DNA of 64,000 nt from Bartonella sp. F02 (lineage in GTDB: Bacteria > Pseudomonadota > Alphaproteobacteria > Rhizobiales > Rhizobiaceae), in NCBI RefSeq assembly GCF_026929975.1, contig NZ_JANHOK010000002.1, positions 124,001 to 188,000 of the forward strand, given 5' to 3'. Position numbers and translations under genes: made by a program. Below the pieces are notes generated by a model that was not told the origin of the DNA, searched no databases, and was given only the letters and a program-made list of their open reading frames with translations. Shown piece after piece: positions 47,178-57,504 of the stretch. The stretch's first letter is position 1, and the number at the start of each line of letters is the position of its first letter.

Positions 47178-48050
47178 TCAATTTGCAGAAGCTATTTGAT
47201 TGAATAATTTAGGTTTACTTGATAAAAGTGGACCAACTTTTGGTAAATTTATGAAGGTAGTCTCAGTGTGTATAACTTCAGTTTGATGTTTTGGTGTCAT
47301 TATAGCCTGAATTAATCGTTTTTGGCTATCTTCACTTAAAACAAAAAGAGCATTACTTTTTTTCTCTTCTGGAACGTCCGCCAATGCTAACATGGGTGAA
47401 GCATATTTCCCTAGTGTATAAGAAGCCATTAAATAATCTTTATCATAGTTATTAATAGGAGCTTCTGAAACATACTCTACTTCAACATTTGCAACGCCTG
47501 CAGTTTCGTAACCAAGCATTGTTGCTGCTTGCTTTGATAAATCAATAATTCTATCTTTCATAAAAGGACCACGATCATTCACCCTAACAATAATGGATGA
47601 TCCATTTTCTAAATTAGTGACGCGAGCATAACTCGGTAAAGGCATTGTAGGATGAGCAGCCGTTAGAAGATTCATGTCATAAATTTCACCATTTGCAGTT
47701 AAACGCCCATGAAAATCTGAACCATACCAAGATGCTTGCCCAACACGTTTATAATCTGGCTCTTCTTTTGGATAATACCACTTCCCTTTTATTTGGTAAG
47801 GTTTACCAATAATAGCTCGTTTACTGTTTTTTCTTTTTAACTTATTCTGTTTACTTGAAACATTCTTAATATCAGAAACAGCTTTTGTCTTTGTCGCGCT
47901 AAGCTTATTAACGTGATTACGATCTTTAACCGTTAATTGTGTTGCTTGATTTGCACAAGCAACTAATATTTGAGTTACAATTACCAAAGAAGAAATTTTA
48001 GAGACCGGTTTAATAATAGAGATAAAACTCTCTTTGCTATTTGAAAACAT
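47178..48050 (-). CDS. rlpA: RlpA family septal ring lytic transglycosylase lipoprotein
   Basis: Outer-membrane or periplasmic lipoprotein of the RlpA/double-psi beta-barrel family, which cleaves peptidoglycan at division sites in species studied. From ATG 48050 it has 290 residues, with a lipoprotein signal ending in the lipobox LVAC. The barrel domain carries ASWYGSDFHGRLTANGE, NGSSIIVRVNDRGPF (catalytic-type Asp) and RIIDLSKQAA. There is no C-terminal SPOR domain. An upstream extension of the frame to 48146 is rejected, since it would bury the lipoprotein signal. Confidence 0.88.
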   Translation of the reverse strand: MFSNSKESFISIIKPVSKISSLVIVTQILVACANQATQLTVKDRNHVNKLSATKTKAVSDIKNVSSKQNKLKRKNSKRAIIGKPYQIKGKWYYPKEEPDYKRVGQASWYGSDFHGRLTANGEIYDMNLLTAAHPTMPLPSYARVTNLENGSSIIVRVNDRGPFMKDRIIDLSKQAATMLGYETAGVANVEVEYVSEAPINNYDKDYLMASYTLGKYASPMLALADVPEEKKSNALFVLSEDSQKRLIQAIMTPKHQTEVIHTETTFINLPKVGPLLSSKPKLFNQIASAN

Positions 48051-48441
48051 TTGTCTCAGCTCACTATTTTGTTGAATATTTCTAATAAATATAAAGCTAC
48101 ATTTTTTTGTATATAAGAAGAAAAAATTATATTCGGTATTAATCATTTTCTAAGGAAAGTATGGTATCTTAAAAAATCACTTTTTATCAAGAGGTTAACA
48201 TAATATTAGAAAAACATTTATTATTTTTTATTAAAAATAATTGTTATTCATAAATATTAATAATGTATAAAAAGTAATAAAATCAATACATTAAATAAAA
48301 AACAAACACAACAATATAAACTGTGAATAAAAGAAATATATCTACAAAATAGTGATAAATGGCACCAATTAATTGGAAAAACAAATCTAACTTACTGAAT
48401 CAATTAATAATTCTAATGTAAAGTTTACCAACGCTATTTAT
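48051..48441. other. AT-rich intergenic region
   Basis: About 390 bases between rlpA and tRNA-Lys, extremely AT-rich. Nothing recognisable beyond the expected promoter region of rlpA. Confidence 0.5.
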
Positions 48442-48517
48442 TGGTGAGCGCGCAGGGATTCGAACCCTGGACCTACTGATTAAAAGTCAGTTGCTCTACC
48501 AGCTGAGCTACGCGCTC
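48442..48517 (-). tRNA. tRNA-Lys (anticodon UUU)
   Basis: 76-nt tRNA with encoded CCA. Acceptor GAGCGCG pairs with CGCGCTC; D arm GTAGCTCAGCTGGTAGAGC; anticodon arm CTGACTTTTAATCAG shows TTT; T arm CAGGGTTCGAATCCCTG. It decodes AAA and AAG. Confidence 0.97.
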
Positions 48518-49125
48518 CCAAATAAGCTAATTTGCTTACAGAAGTTGAGTGGAACATACGTTTGACTTTTCATTTGGTCAACACTTTATTGAAAAAAATA
48601 TTATTTTTAATTCAATTTATCAAAACTTTTTTTTATTTTGTATTTTGCAAGAGATTAAATATGAGAAAAATCTAACTTTAGCAGACATTTTATAATTTTC
48701 GCGACATCAGAATTCGTCGATATTTTTACGAATAACCATCAATCCTCTATTGTAATCCCAAAGAATCTATTCATTTCAAAATAATAATGATTCTCTACTT
48801 AAAGCTTTATAGAAAATTATAAAATTAACTTAAAATTCGATGTATTAAAAATCTACAAGATCAATTAGTTATGATATCCTAAATAATCTTAGAAGACATT
48901 ATTCAAACTGCAACAAAACATTAATTGAGCAGATCACACTAATCAGCCTTTTTTATTTTCGATGCAGGCAATGTTTTAGCAAAAATAAAAACGCTAATTT
49001 TTATTATAAAAAATATTTTACTGATACCAACATTGTTATATCCATTAAAACTCAATAGTAGAATGCAGGATAATGGAATTATAATGCGAGAAATAAGGAC
49101 TCTTTATCAAATACTACTATTCGTG
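48518..49125. other. AT-rich intergenic region
   Basis: About 600 bases downstream of the decayed lolA-like fragment and upstream of tRNA-Lys; AT-rich, many stops in all frames, no gene or repeat recognised. Confidence 0.4.
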
Positions 49126-49368
49126 TTGTATCCTCGATCCCTTTGTGACCGAATATTTTATCTCTAATCAGAAAAGTAATGCAGTGGTAAAGCGCTTACG
49201 GTTTTGCACACGAAGAACCAATTAAGAAAGCCGAATATTGGATAGATTTTTTTACAATTAAAACATTTACAGCTGAATTTGAACAAACACATGACGCCTC
49301 TTCATTCAAGGTAAGCTGGCCAAATTCAATTAAAATATCTATTATTTACAATATGTTATATCTTATAT
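49126..49368 (+). pseudogene. Possible lolA-like fragment
   Basis: From about 49190 a frame reads AYGFAHEEPIKKAEYWIDFF then TIKTFTAEFEQTHDASSFK, which recalls the N-terminus of the periplasmic lipoprotein carrier LolA (family pattern: helix, FxxxKTxxxxFxQ, then strand with a glycine). Upstream, another frame gives a possible leader part (DPFVTEYFISNQ), so at least one frameshift would be needed, and the rest of LolA is missing. It may be a decayed duplicate or a rearrangement relic. Similarity is short and judged by eye. Confidence 0.35.
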
Positions 49369-50250
49369 TTATAGTAATTTATCAAAGTTAAAAAAATTTT
49401 TATCAAGCAAATGACTAGGACGCACATTAGACAAAGCACGAATCATAGTATCTTTTCGTCCTGGCATTTTTCTTTCAATATCTTTTAACATTTCTTTCAT
49501 AGCATTGCGTTGCAAACCATCCTGACTACCGCAAAGATTGCAAGGGATAATAGGAAATTGCATTGCATCAGAAAATTTTTTCATATCCTCTTCAGCTGCA
49601 TAAACGAGAGGGCGTAAAACAAAAAGATCACCTTTATCATTTATAAGTTTTCCAGGCATAGCTGCTAATCGACCACCATGAAATAAATTCATAAAAAATG
49701 TTTCCAAAACATCATCGCGATGGTGCCCAAGTACTAATGCAGAACATCCCTCTTCACGTGCAATTCGATATAAATTTCCACGACGCAATCGAGAACAAAG
49801 TGAACAGTACGTTTGTGTATGAGTTAGTTTATCTGTAACAATAGAATAAGTATCTTGATATTCAATACGATGAGGGATTTGATAAGAATTTAAAAAATCA
49901 GGAAGAATATGTTTTGGAAAACCCGGTTGGCCTTGGTCTAAATTACAGGCTAAAATTTCAATGGGTAAAAAACCACGCCACTTTAAATCAAGAAGAAGAG
50001 CAAGTAAACCATAAGAATCCTTGCCACCAGATAAAGCAACAAGCCACTTACCTCCAGAAGAAAGCATAGAAAAATCATCAAACGCTTGCCGGATATTACG
50101 CAAAAGTCGTTTACGTAACTTATTAAACTCTACAGTCGAAGGAGCATTCTGAAATATTGGATGACAATCATCGATCCTTTCTTCTAAAGGATTAATTGTA
50201 CCCTCTTCTATTGATTGATATTCAGTCTGAGTTTTTTCCATGACATCCAC
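49369..50250 (-). CDS. ttcA: tRNA 2-thiocytidine synthetase TtcA
   Basis: Thiolates cytidine 32 of certain tRNAs using ATP and an Fe-S cluster. 293 residues with the PP-loop [11 protein letters not shown], the [10 protein letters not shown] pair of cysteines, [11 protein letters not shown] and PCNLCGSQ with a further cysteine pair. AAGG before ATG 50250 supports this start over an internal ATG nine bases later. The enzyme needs the Fe-S machinery encoded earlier in the window. Confidence 0.94.
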   Translation of the reverse strand: MDVMEKTQTEYQSIEEGTINPLEERIDDCHPIFQNAPSTVEFNKLRKRLLRNIRQAFDDFSMLSSGGKWLVALSGGKDSYGLLALLLDLKWRGFLPIEILACNLDQGQPGFPKHILPDFLNSYQIPHRIEYQDTYSIVTDKLTHTQTYCSLCSRLRRGNLYRIAREEGCSALVLGHHRDDVLETFFMNLFHGGRLAAMPGKLINDKGDLFVLRPLVYAAEEDMKKFSDAMQFPIIPCNLCGSQDGLQRNAMKEMLKDIERKMPGRKDTMIRALSNVRPSHLLDKNFFNFDKLL

Positions 50251-50527
50251 ACCTTACATAAGTCAATAGCTTTTATTCTGTTGCAATAAATGTAAGAGGA
50301 TAAAAAAGAAGCGCTACTTCAAAACTGCAGCGCTAACTAATTCACAAGTTCAGATTATAAATACAAAAAAGAAATGGAGCTATACAGATTATATTAACAT
50401 TATTACACAAATAACAAAAATCCAATACAGCTCTATCCAAAAATATTCAACCACTTTAATATTACAAAGCATACAATAAGCTTTTTATAATTAAAAAAGT
50501 GATGAAATTCTTTCTTGAATAAAGAAT

Positions 50528-51145
50528 CTAACGTGAATAAAACTCAACAACTAAATTTGGTTCCATATGTACAGCATATGGAACATCTGCAAAAGCAGGA
50601 ATGCGAAGAAAAGTTGCTTTCATTTTATCATGATCTGCATTGATATATTCAGGTACATCACGTTCAGCCAACTGAACAGACTCTAAAACCATAGCAAGCT
50701 GTTTTGATTTTTCACGAACCTCAATAACATCACCAGGTTTACAGCGATATGATTGAATATTCGTGCGCCGACCGTTTACAGTGACATGACCATGATTGAT
50801 GAATTGACGAGAAGCAAAAATTGTAGGGACAAATTTTGCACGATAAACAACAGCATCCAAACGTGATTCCAAAAGACCTATAAGATTTTCACCAGTATCA
50901 CCACGACGACGAGCTGACTCTTCATAAGTTTTACGAAATTGTTTCTCTGAAATATCGCCATAAAAGCCTTTTAACTTTTGTTTAGCGCGCAATTGCACAC
51001 CATAATCAGAAAGTTTTCCTTTACGACGCTGCCCATGTTGACCCGGACCATAATCACGGCGATTAACAGGAGATTTTGGTCGTCCCCAAATATTTTCTCC
51101 CATACGGCGGTCAATTTTATATTTTGTCGATTCGCGCTTACTCAT
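50528..51145 (-). CDS. rpsD: 30S ribosomal protein S4
   Basis: Primary rRNA-binding assembly protein of the small subunit. 205 residues; N-terminal [26 protein letters not shown] and the S4 domain (about 95-160) with [13 protein letters not shown] and [12 protein letters not shown]. No zinc-binding cysteines are present in the N-terminus (the C-minus form). It is a single gene with its own start region. Confidence 0.97.
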   Translation of the reverse strand: MSKRESTKYKIDRRMGENIWGRPKSPVNRRDYGPGQHGQRRKGKLSDYGVQLRAKQKLKGFYGDISEKQFRKTYEESARRRGDTGENLIGLLESRLDAVVYRAKFVPTIFASRQFINHGHVTVNGRRTNIQSYRCKPGDVIEVREKSKQLAMVLESVQLAERDVPEYINADHDKMKATFLRIPAFADVPYAVHMEPNLVVEFYSR

Positions 51146-51313
51146 CGCATTTCCTTTAAAAATAAAAACTCAATCACAAGGAAACGCACCCTCCTCTGTC
51201 TCCAAAAAGAAGACTGACAGAATATTTTATGTATTAGTATACATAAAAATACTCACGGGACACGTCAATTTACACTGTTTTCTCAAAAACAGTTAAGGCT
51301 GTTTTTATTAACT

Positions 51314-52129
51314 CTACATCTCAAAGTCAATTCTTTTTATTATATTAAAACCAAAACTTTGTAATAAATGTTTCATTGAAAAATCTATATTTTGTGATGT
51401 AAATAACGCAAAATCACTAGCTTTCTCTATAGTTTTATTTTGTATTTTTTCTATCAATAATGACTTGGTATGTTTCGCTACAGCTTTTGCTGAATCAATC
51501 CATTCCACTGGCCATAAAGCTTGTTTACGAAAAAAATCAATTAAAAAAGGATAATGTGTACAAGCTAGCACAATAACATCAGTATATTTGCCATTTTTCT
51601 CAATAAAACACGGAAGAATTTCACGGTGCAACTCATTACAATCGACAGATTTTCCGAGTAAATAATTTTCGGCAAATCCAGCAAGTTTTTCACTTCCAAT
51701 CAACCGGACATCACATTGACGGGCAAAAGAATTAATTAACTCATGCGTATAAGTGCTTTTAATTGTTCCGGGGGTCGCTAAAACTGAAATAAAACCGGAT
51801 TTTGTTTGTTCAGCAGCAGTTTTAATAGCAGGAACAGTTCCAACAAAAGATGTATGAGGAAATTTTTGTCGCAAATCTGTTATCATCAACGTAGAAACTG
51901 TATTACAAGCGATGACACACAAAGCAGGATTATACAGCGTCAAAAGTTTTTCAAAAAGTTTTAAAATATGAGTTTTTAGAGTATCATTTTTCCAAACTCC
52001 ATAAGGAAAACCTGCATTATCTGCAACATAAATAAATTGGAAATCAGGAACAAGAAGACGAACTTCCTTCAACACTGTTAATCCGCCAATGCCGCTATCA
52101 AAAAAAAGAAGTGACTTCTTATCATTCAT
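51314..52129 (-). CDS. murI: Glutamate racemase
   Basis: Makes D-glutamate for peptidoglycan. 271 residues with the two catalytic cysteine motifs ACNTVST and LACTHYPFL, and the start FFDSGIGGLTVL. Its ATG overlaps the end of the upstream methyltransferase gene by eight bases, as in other rhizobia. Confidence 0.95.
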   Translation of the reverse strand: MNDKKSLLFFDSGIGGLTVLKEVRLLVPDFQFIYVADNAGFPYGVWKNDTLKTHILKLFEKLLTLYNPALCVIACNTVSTLMITDLRQKFPHTSFVGTVPAIKTAAEQTKSGFISVLATPGTIKSTYTHELINSFARQCDVRLIGSEKLAGFAENYLLGKSVDCNELHREILPCFIEKNGKYTDVIVLACTHYPFLIDFFRKQALWPVEWIDSAKAVAKHTKSLLIEKIQNKTIEKASDFALFTSQNIDFSMKHLLQSFGFNIIKRIDFEM

Positions 52130-52958
52130 CAGTATTCACATTTGTTTTTATTTTTTTACGCTCACGCTCAACAGGCGCTCCACTTCCTCGTGGAAAATGA
52201 GGGGAAAAATGATCTAGTGAAGAAATAACACCCCGTAATAAATGAATTTCAGATTCACTAAAATGAGATCGTGTAAAAACAGAGCGTATATTTTTGATCA
52301 TTACTTCTTTACGTTCTTTAGGTCTAAAATAACCGCGAACATCTAAAGCATCTTCTAATTGCGAAAAAAAACCATATAGCGTTTCTTTATTAGCAGGTTT
52401 CATTTCTATTGCACGAAAAGCTGTATCATTTAAATTTTCCAAACCTGATTTCATCCATTCATAAGATATCAGTAAAACTGCTTGTGCAATATTAAGTGAT
52501 GCAAAAGCAGGATTAACTGGAAAAGTAATAATTTCATCAGCAAGGCTGATTTCATCATTTTTTAGTCCCCACCTCTCTCTTCCAAATAAAATACCTGTTT
52601 TATGTCCGATACTTTCACGGTAACGTAAAATATTTGCAGCTTCTACAGCGCTTTTAACAGTTTTAAAACCGCATCTTTCGCGTGCTGTTGTTGCAAACAC
52701 ATAATTTAAATCTGCAACTGCACCACATAATGTATCAAAAATCTGAGCATCGTTAATTATGTGATCAGCTTTACTCGCTGCAGCTATAGCTTTTTCATTT
52801 GGAAATATTTCTCGTGGTTTTACAAGACGAAGTTTTGATAATCCAAAATTCGCCATTGCTCTCGCTACCATACCAATATTTTCAGGCAATTGTGGTTCAA
52901 CCAAAACAATTGTTGGGCCATTGGTCAAATTTTCACGATTTCTATTTGTTCCAGCCAT
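52122..52958 (-). CDS. SpoU/TrmH-family RNA 2'-O-methyltransferase (TrmJ-like)
   Basis: SAM-dependent 2'-O-ribose methyltransferase with a trefoil-knot fold. 278 residues; motif 1 EPQLPENIGMVARAMANFG, motif 2 GILFGRERWGLKNDEI and motif 3 NPAFASLNIAQAVLLISYEW. The length with a C-terminal extension fits TrmJ, which modifies position 32 of tRNAs, but other rRNA/tRNA targets are possible. ATG 52958 is preferred to a GTG nine bases upstream. Translationally coupled to murI. Confidence 0.88.
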   Translation of the reverse strand: MAGTNRNRENLTNGPTIVLVEPQLPENIGMVARAMANFGLSKLRLVKPREIFPNEKAIAAASKADHIINDAQIFDTLCGAVADLNYVFATTARERCGFKTVKSAVEAANILRYRESIGHKTGILFGRERWGLKNDEISLADEIITFPVNPAFASLNIAQAVLLISYEWMKSGLENLNDTAFRAIEMKPANKETLYGFFSQLEDALDVRGYFRPKERKEVMIKNIRSVFTRSHFSESEIHLLRGVISSLDHFSPHFPRGSGAPVERERKKIKTNVNTDE

Positions 52959-53265
52959 CAGCTGCACCGATCATTTATAAATGACATTTTCTTGCTGTTT
53001 TTTTATTTAATCTTCAAAGAAGTATTTGATAAAATACTCATATTAACAAAATATTATAACTCATCTTAATCTTTTCGATCAGCTATAATATTTAAATAAT
53101 AACGTAACAGTAATTTCTAAAGAGAAATATATCTTTTACATCTACAATAACAATATCTGTTTTCACAATTATTGTTTGCTATATCTCCGTATTTTTTAAA
53201 TATATTACTATCTATTCAACGATTATCTTAATTGAACTATTAAATCACATATTCTAATAAAAAAT
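52959..53265. other. Intergenic region between methyltransferase gene and sfsA remnant
   Basis: About 300 AT-rich bases. Must contain the promoter of the minus-strand methyltransferase-murI unit. Nothing else recognised. Confidence 0.5.
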
Positions 53266-53964
53266 ATGTTTTTTTACTTCCAAACTTTTTCTGCAAAACT
53301 TATTTGTTGTTATAAACGTTTTTTTTCTGATGTCACAATAAATGATCAAGATATTTTCACTGTCTTAGTTCCGAATGCATGTTCAATGTTAGGATTTAAA
53401 ACTCCCAGTTTTAATGTTTGGTTTTCATATAACAATAATCAAAAACAAAAATATCCATATCGATTAGAAATTGTAAAGGCAGACAATACCTTGAGTTGAA
53501 ATCAATGCAACTTTACCAAACAAACTTGCATTGGAAGCACTTCAAAATGAAGTATTTCCTAAATTAACCGGATATAAAACCATTTTTATATGACCAACAA
53601 TACGGTGTGCACTCACGCATTGATTTTTTTCTATGCAATAGCATTTTTCCTGAATGTTATCTGGAAGTGAAAAACGTTCATTTTATTTATCAAAAAGGAT
53701 CAGCAGAATTCTCTGACACTGTACAAAACGTAGTACACGTCATCCTGAAGACCTTATAAAAGTTGTACAAAAAGAAAAACGTGCAGAAATTCTTTATAAA
53801 TTTAACAAGAAGACTGCTCGGCATTTAACACTTGCCATGATCTAAATCCTATTTATAGACGTAAATTTGATTTAGTATTAAAATCAGGAGTAGAATTTTA
53901 TGCTATAAAATGTCACGTAAGTATAAAGAGTATTTTTCCGATTCACTCAATAATAAAAAATTAA
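53266..53964 (+). pseudogene. sfsA: sfsA (sugar fermentation stimulation protein homologue), decayed
   Basis: Pieces in three frames line up in order with SfsA: LICCYKRFFSDV, VPNACSMLGF and KQKYPYRLEIVKAD (53266-53490); after an extra A near 53494, INATLPNKLALEAL; after a shift near 53590, YGVHSRIDFFL and CYLEVKNVHF; after a shift near 53725, STRHPEDLIKVV; after a shift near 53835, DLNPIYRRKF and GVEFYAIKCHVS, ending at TAA 53962. Four frameshifts, mostly in homopolymer runs, make it a pseudogene. The order sfsA-map-radC is the normal rhizobial one. Confidence 0.9.
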
Positions 53965-54815
53965 TGATAGAAAATAGCAAAAAAATGGTTAATTACGTTG
54001 AATATAATAAAGCTCCTTTAAAACTTAATGGACAAATTCGTATTTTTGATGATTATGCTTTTGCTGAAATGCGTAAAGTTGGTCGTATTGCAGCAGAATG
54101 TCTTGATATGCTAGCGGAAATCATTAAACCTGGGATTACAACGCAAGAAATTGATGATTTTGTTTTTGCTTTTGGTGTAGAACGAAATGCTCTACCCGCT
54201 GACTTAAATTATCATGGATACAGTCACTCATGTTGTACATCTATAAATCACGTTGTTTGCCATGGAATACCAAATCAAAAACCTTTGCAGGAAGGTGATA
54301 TTGTCAATGTTGATGTTACATTTATTCTCAATGGTTGGCATGGAGATTCAAGTCGCATGTATCCAGTTGGAAAAATCAAACGAGCTGCAGAACGTTTATT
54401 AGAAATTACTCATGAAAGTCTGATGAGAGGAATTGCTGTAGTAAAACCTGGAGCAACAACTGGTGATATTGGTGAAGCTATTCAGCGTTATGCGGAATCA
54501 GAACGATGCTCTGTTGTTAAAGATTTCTGCGGTCATGGAATAGGTCAACTTTTTCACGATGCACCCAATATTCTTCATTACGGGAAAGCTGGAGAAGGTG
54601 AAGAACTTAAACAAGGTATGATATTTACAATTGAACCAATGATTAATCTTGGTAAACCACACGTTAAAATTTTATCTGATGGCTGGACTGCAGTAACGCG
54701 TGATCGCTCTCTTAGTGCACAATATGAACATACAATTGGTGTAACAAGTGAAGGATATGAAATATTTACTCAATCTCCTAAAAATATTTTTTACATTTCA
54801 AACTCGCATTCCTAA
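53964..54815 (+). CDS. map: Methionine aminopeptidase, type I
   Basis: Removes the initiator methionine from new proteins. 283 residues from ATG 53964. Metal ligands appear in NVDVTFILNGWHGDSSR (two Asp), GHGIGQLFH (His), TIEPMI (Glu) and QYEHTIGV (Glu). The frame is open back to an ATG at 53910, but that part overlaps the sfsA remnant in another frame; ATG 53964 overlaps the old sfsA stop (TAATG), the likely ancestral junction. ATG 53985 is a further possibility. Confidence 0.94.
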   Translation: MIENSKKMVNYVEYNKAPLKLNGQIRIFDDYAFAEMRKVGRIAAECLDMLAEIIKPGITTQEIDDFVFAFGVERNALPADLNYHGYSHSCCTSINHVVCHGIPNQKPLQEGDIVNVDVTFILNGWHGDSSRMYPVGKIKRAAERLLEITHESLMRGIAVVKPGATTGDIGEAIQRYAESERCSVVKDFCGHGIGQLFHDAPNILHYGKAGEGEELKQGMIFTIEPMINLGKPHVKILSDGWTAVTRDRSLSAQYEHTIGVTSEGYEIFTQSPKNIFYISNSHS

Positions 54816-54836
54816 GTAAAATAATGTAGAGATGCC

Positions 54837-55631
54837 ATGGCAAAACAATCAAATAAAAATGAAATGGTTAAAAGCAGTTATTTTGCAAAAACCGAAAGGG
54901 CTTTATTTGATTCAATCCCAGAAATAAAAAATGAAAAAATTCAAAAAAAGTCGCAAACACACAAACATCATAAAGGACATCGTCAACGTCTTCGTGAGCG
55001 CTATTTAAAGACAAAAGGTTATGCAATTGAAGATTATGAATATCTTGAATTGCTGCTTTTCCGCACCATTCCTCGAGCAAATACAAAACCAATAGCTAAA
55101 AATTTAATAGAGCGCTTTGGTTCATTAGCTGATGTGTTGAATACAGATATTCATCAACTTCAAGAAGTTGAAGGATGCGGTCTCGCTACTGCAATCGATT
55201 TGAAAATTATTTCAGATGTTGCAGGACGTCTTACTCGTGCACAATTATTTAAACGTGATATTCTTTCATCATGGGATAAAGTATTAGCTTATTGTAAAGC
55301 TGTTATGGCTCATGAAACACGTGAACAATTTCGTATCTTGTTTCTTGATAAGAAAAATGGTCTTCTCTCTGATGAAGTACAACAAACTGGAACTGTTGAT
55401 CACACTCCGGTCTATCCCCGTGAAGTTATTTCTCGTGCTTTGCAATTGTCCGCATCAGGACTTATTTTAGTTCACAATCACCCTTCAGGCGATGCTTCAC
55501 CTTCTCAAGCAGATATATCTATGACATACAGGTTAAAAGATGTAGCAAACGCTTTAGGGATTATTCTTCATGACCATCTCATTATTTCACGTAATAGTCA
55601 TGTAAGTTTTAAAGCATTAAAACTTATATAA
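54837..55631 (+). CDS. radC: RadC family JAB-domain protein
   Basis: Despite the DNA-repair name the true role is unsettled. 264 residues: a basic N-terminus, a helix-hairpin-helix part ([30 protein letters not shown]) and the C-terminal JAMM metalloprotease-like domain with the ligands in [16 protein letters not shown] and an upstream glutamate in SDEVQQTG. It follows map by 21 bases. Confidence 0.93.
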   Translation: MAKQSNKNEMVKSSYFAKTERALFDSIPEIKNEKIQKKSQTHKHHKGHRQRLRERYLKTKGYAIEDYEYLELLLFRTIPRANTKPIAKNLIERFGSLADVLNTDIHQLQEVEGCGLATAIDLKIISDVAGRLTRAQLFKRDILSSWDKVLAYCKAVMAHETREQFRILFLDKKNGLLSDEVQQTGTVDHTPVYPREVISRALQLSASGLILVHNHPSGDASPSQADISMTYRLKDVANALGIILHDHLIISRNSHVSFKALKLI

Positions 55632-55674
55632 AACGAGTTAAACACAAAAAACTTATTCTCTTCGCATTCACACA

Positions 55675-55887
55675 TCAATTTTCTAAATCAATATCTAATA
55701 TAGCCATAGAGAAATTATAAGATAATTCGTTTTCATCTTCATCTCGATAAATGATCCCTAAAAATTCATTTCCAATATACACCTCACAAGAGTCATTTTT
55801 TTTAGGCCGCGCTTTTACCTGCAACGCTGAATTTTGGAATGTGGTTTTTAAATAATTATCAAGTTTTTTTATTTCATCAGTATTCAC
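55675..55887 (-). CDS. DUF3126 family protein
   Basis: Short cytoplasmic protein of 70 residues found across alphaproteobacteria, function unknown. Family traits: DEIKKLDNYLKTTF, the ARPKKNDSCEVYIG stretch and FLGIIYRDEDE, then SYNFSMAILDIDL. It faces radC tail to tail. Beyond its start lies a long empty region. Confidence 0.8.
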   Translation of the reverse strand: MNTDEIKKLDNYLKTTFQNSALQVKARPKKNDSCEVYIGNEFLGIIYRDEDENELSYNFSMAILDIDLEN

Positions 55888-56730
55888 CGCGCTCTCCTAT
55901 ATTTTAATATTCTCAAACAATTTCTTGTTGGTAGGTAAAACATTGCTACAAAATTTTATAAAATAATAAAAATTTTTAGTCTCAATATTCAAACATCTTA
56001 TTCATGTTTAAAAAAGAAAAATTTCAAAACTGAAAAAACAACTTTCTTAAAAAATTATAATTATTAAACATAACTAGATAAGTTTTAAAAATAATAAGTT
56101 GATTAGAACTTTTAGCTTTTTATCATTTTTTTATATTGAAAAACTCTATTATAGATAACGATAAACAAAAATTGTTGTATTCATCACAAATTTAATTTCA
56201 CTATCTAAAACAATTTTTAGTTATAAACATTACTCTCATCACAAACATTCCTATTTAATAAAAATTAGTAAGAAGTTTCAAAGGAATTATCTTGCAAAAA
56301 CTAAATCAAATCTTTTTGTCATTTTTTTACAAAAACTAAGAAAAAATTAAAATGGAAAACAAGTTAATTAAATTCAGTTGTGGACAACAAAATTCCAAAC
56401 ACAGACAGATTAATAACATTCATCATATTTTTTTTAAATCGTAACATAAAAAATTATTATAGAAAAATATAAGATATAGATATTTACAATCTGATGAGAA
56501 AACAAAAAACTAAAATACTATACTAAAATTAACAATTTATTTTATTTTTGTATGCAAACTATTAAATTGCAAAAAGCATGAAATTGAGATGTATTATATG
56601 GATTCTCTTCCGTCATTATAGTTAATTTTACATAACGATATTAAGAATTCTGAATAAATTTATCTTATCAAACATAAAAAATATCTTGCTGTTTTTTAAT
56701 TTTTTATAATTTTATAAGAAATCAACAATT
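55888..56730. other. Long AT-rich region without genes
   Basis: 843 bases of very AT-rich sequence with stops in all frames. No gene remnant, tRNA, repeat or terminator was recognised. It is among the emptiest stretches of the window and fits advanced gene decay. Confidence 0.5.
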
Positions 56731-57504
56731 TTAAATGATAGGGTGACGAGAAAGAAAATCGACCACTCCTTTTTTATAAATCTTATCTCCTACAGCAAGC
56801 ATATGGTCTCTATTAGGGATATGTAAAACTTCACCGTGTGGGAGTAAAGCTGCTAAGGGTTCTGCTTCACCGCCAATATCATCTAATGAACCAACGGCAA
56901 CAAGCGCAGGCTGTTTTATTTTATGAACTTCAGAAGGTGTTAATTCTTGTTTTGACGTCACTACACAGGCGGCAAGAGCACGTTTATCACTCTTTGTTTG
57001 ATCTGCAAATTTACGAAACATCAAACCACGCGGATTGGTAATAGTTGAAGTATTTTCTGCCAAAAGAGCCTCAGCAACAGGTTTCCAGTCCCCTGCACCT
57101 GTCACCATGCCAATACCTAAACCACCAAAGATAACACTATGAACATATGTGGGATACAAAAGTGCCATAAATGCACTAATTCGTGCTCCCATAGAATACC
57201 CCATAACATGAGCCTTAGATAATTTTAAATGCTGAAGTAACTTAACAGCATCACTCGCCATAGCTTGGGGTGTATAAAATGAAGAATCATAACTTTTATC
57301 TGAATCACCATGCCCACGGTTATCAAGAGCAATAACACGATAGCCTGATTCAGTAAGAGTACGGAACCAACCCGTTGCATACCAATTAACACGAGAGGAA
57401 GATCCAAATCCATGGATCAACAAAATAGGCTCCCCTTTTCCTTCTTCACGATAAGCTAATTGTAAATCCTCATTTCTAAAAAAACGAATATTTTCAGCTG
57501 TCAT
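56731..57504 (-). CDS. Alpha/beta hydrolase, substrate unknown
   Basis: 257-residue cytoplasmic serine hydrolase. Oxyanion motif LIHGFGSSSR, LDNRGHGDSDK, nucleophile elbow GYSMGAR, an acid in VGSLDDIGG and the late histidine in IPNRDHMLAV. Similar to esterases/haloperoxidase-like hydrolases. Its ATG overlaps the stop of the DUF192 gene by four bases, so the two are co-translated. Confidence 0.87.
   Translation of the reverse strand: MTAENIRFFRNEDLQLAYREEGKGEPILLIHGFGSSSRVNWYATGWFRTLTESGYRVIALDNRGHGDSDKSYDSSFYTPQAMASDAVKLLQHLKLSKAHVMGYSMGARISAFMALLYPTYVHSVIFGGLGIGMVTGAGDWKPVAEALLAENTSTITNPRGLMFRKFADQTKSDKRALAACVVTSKQELTPSEVHKIKQPALVAVGSLDDIGGEAEPLAALLPHGEVLHIPNRDHMLAVGDKIYKKGVVDFLSRHPII

Noticed and set aside
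48051-48146. Upstream extension of RlpA
   Set aside because: It would place 32 residues before the lipoprotein signal and its lipobox.
53910-53963. N-terminal extension of methionine aminopeptidase
   Set aside because: These bases encode the end of the former sfsA in another frame; homologues start near the later ATGs.
56384-56396. DnaA-box-like TTGTGGACAAC as a hint of a replication origin
   Set aside because: A single imperfect match in AT-rich DNA without further boxes or origin genes nearby.
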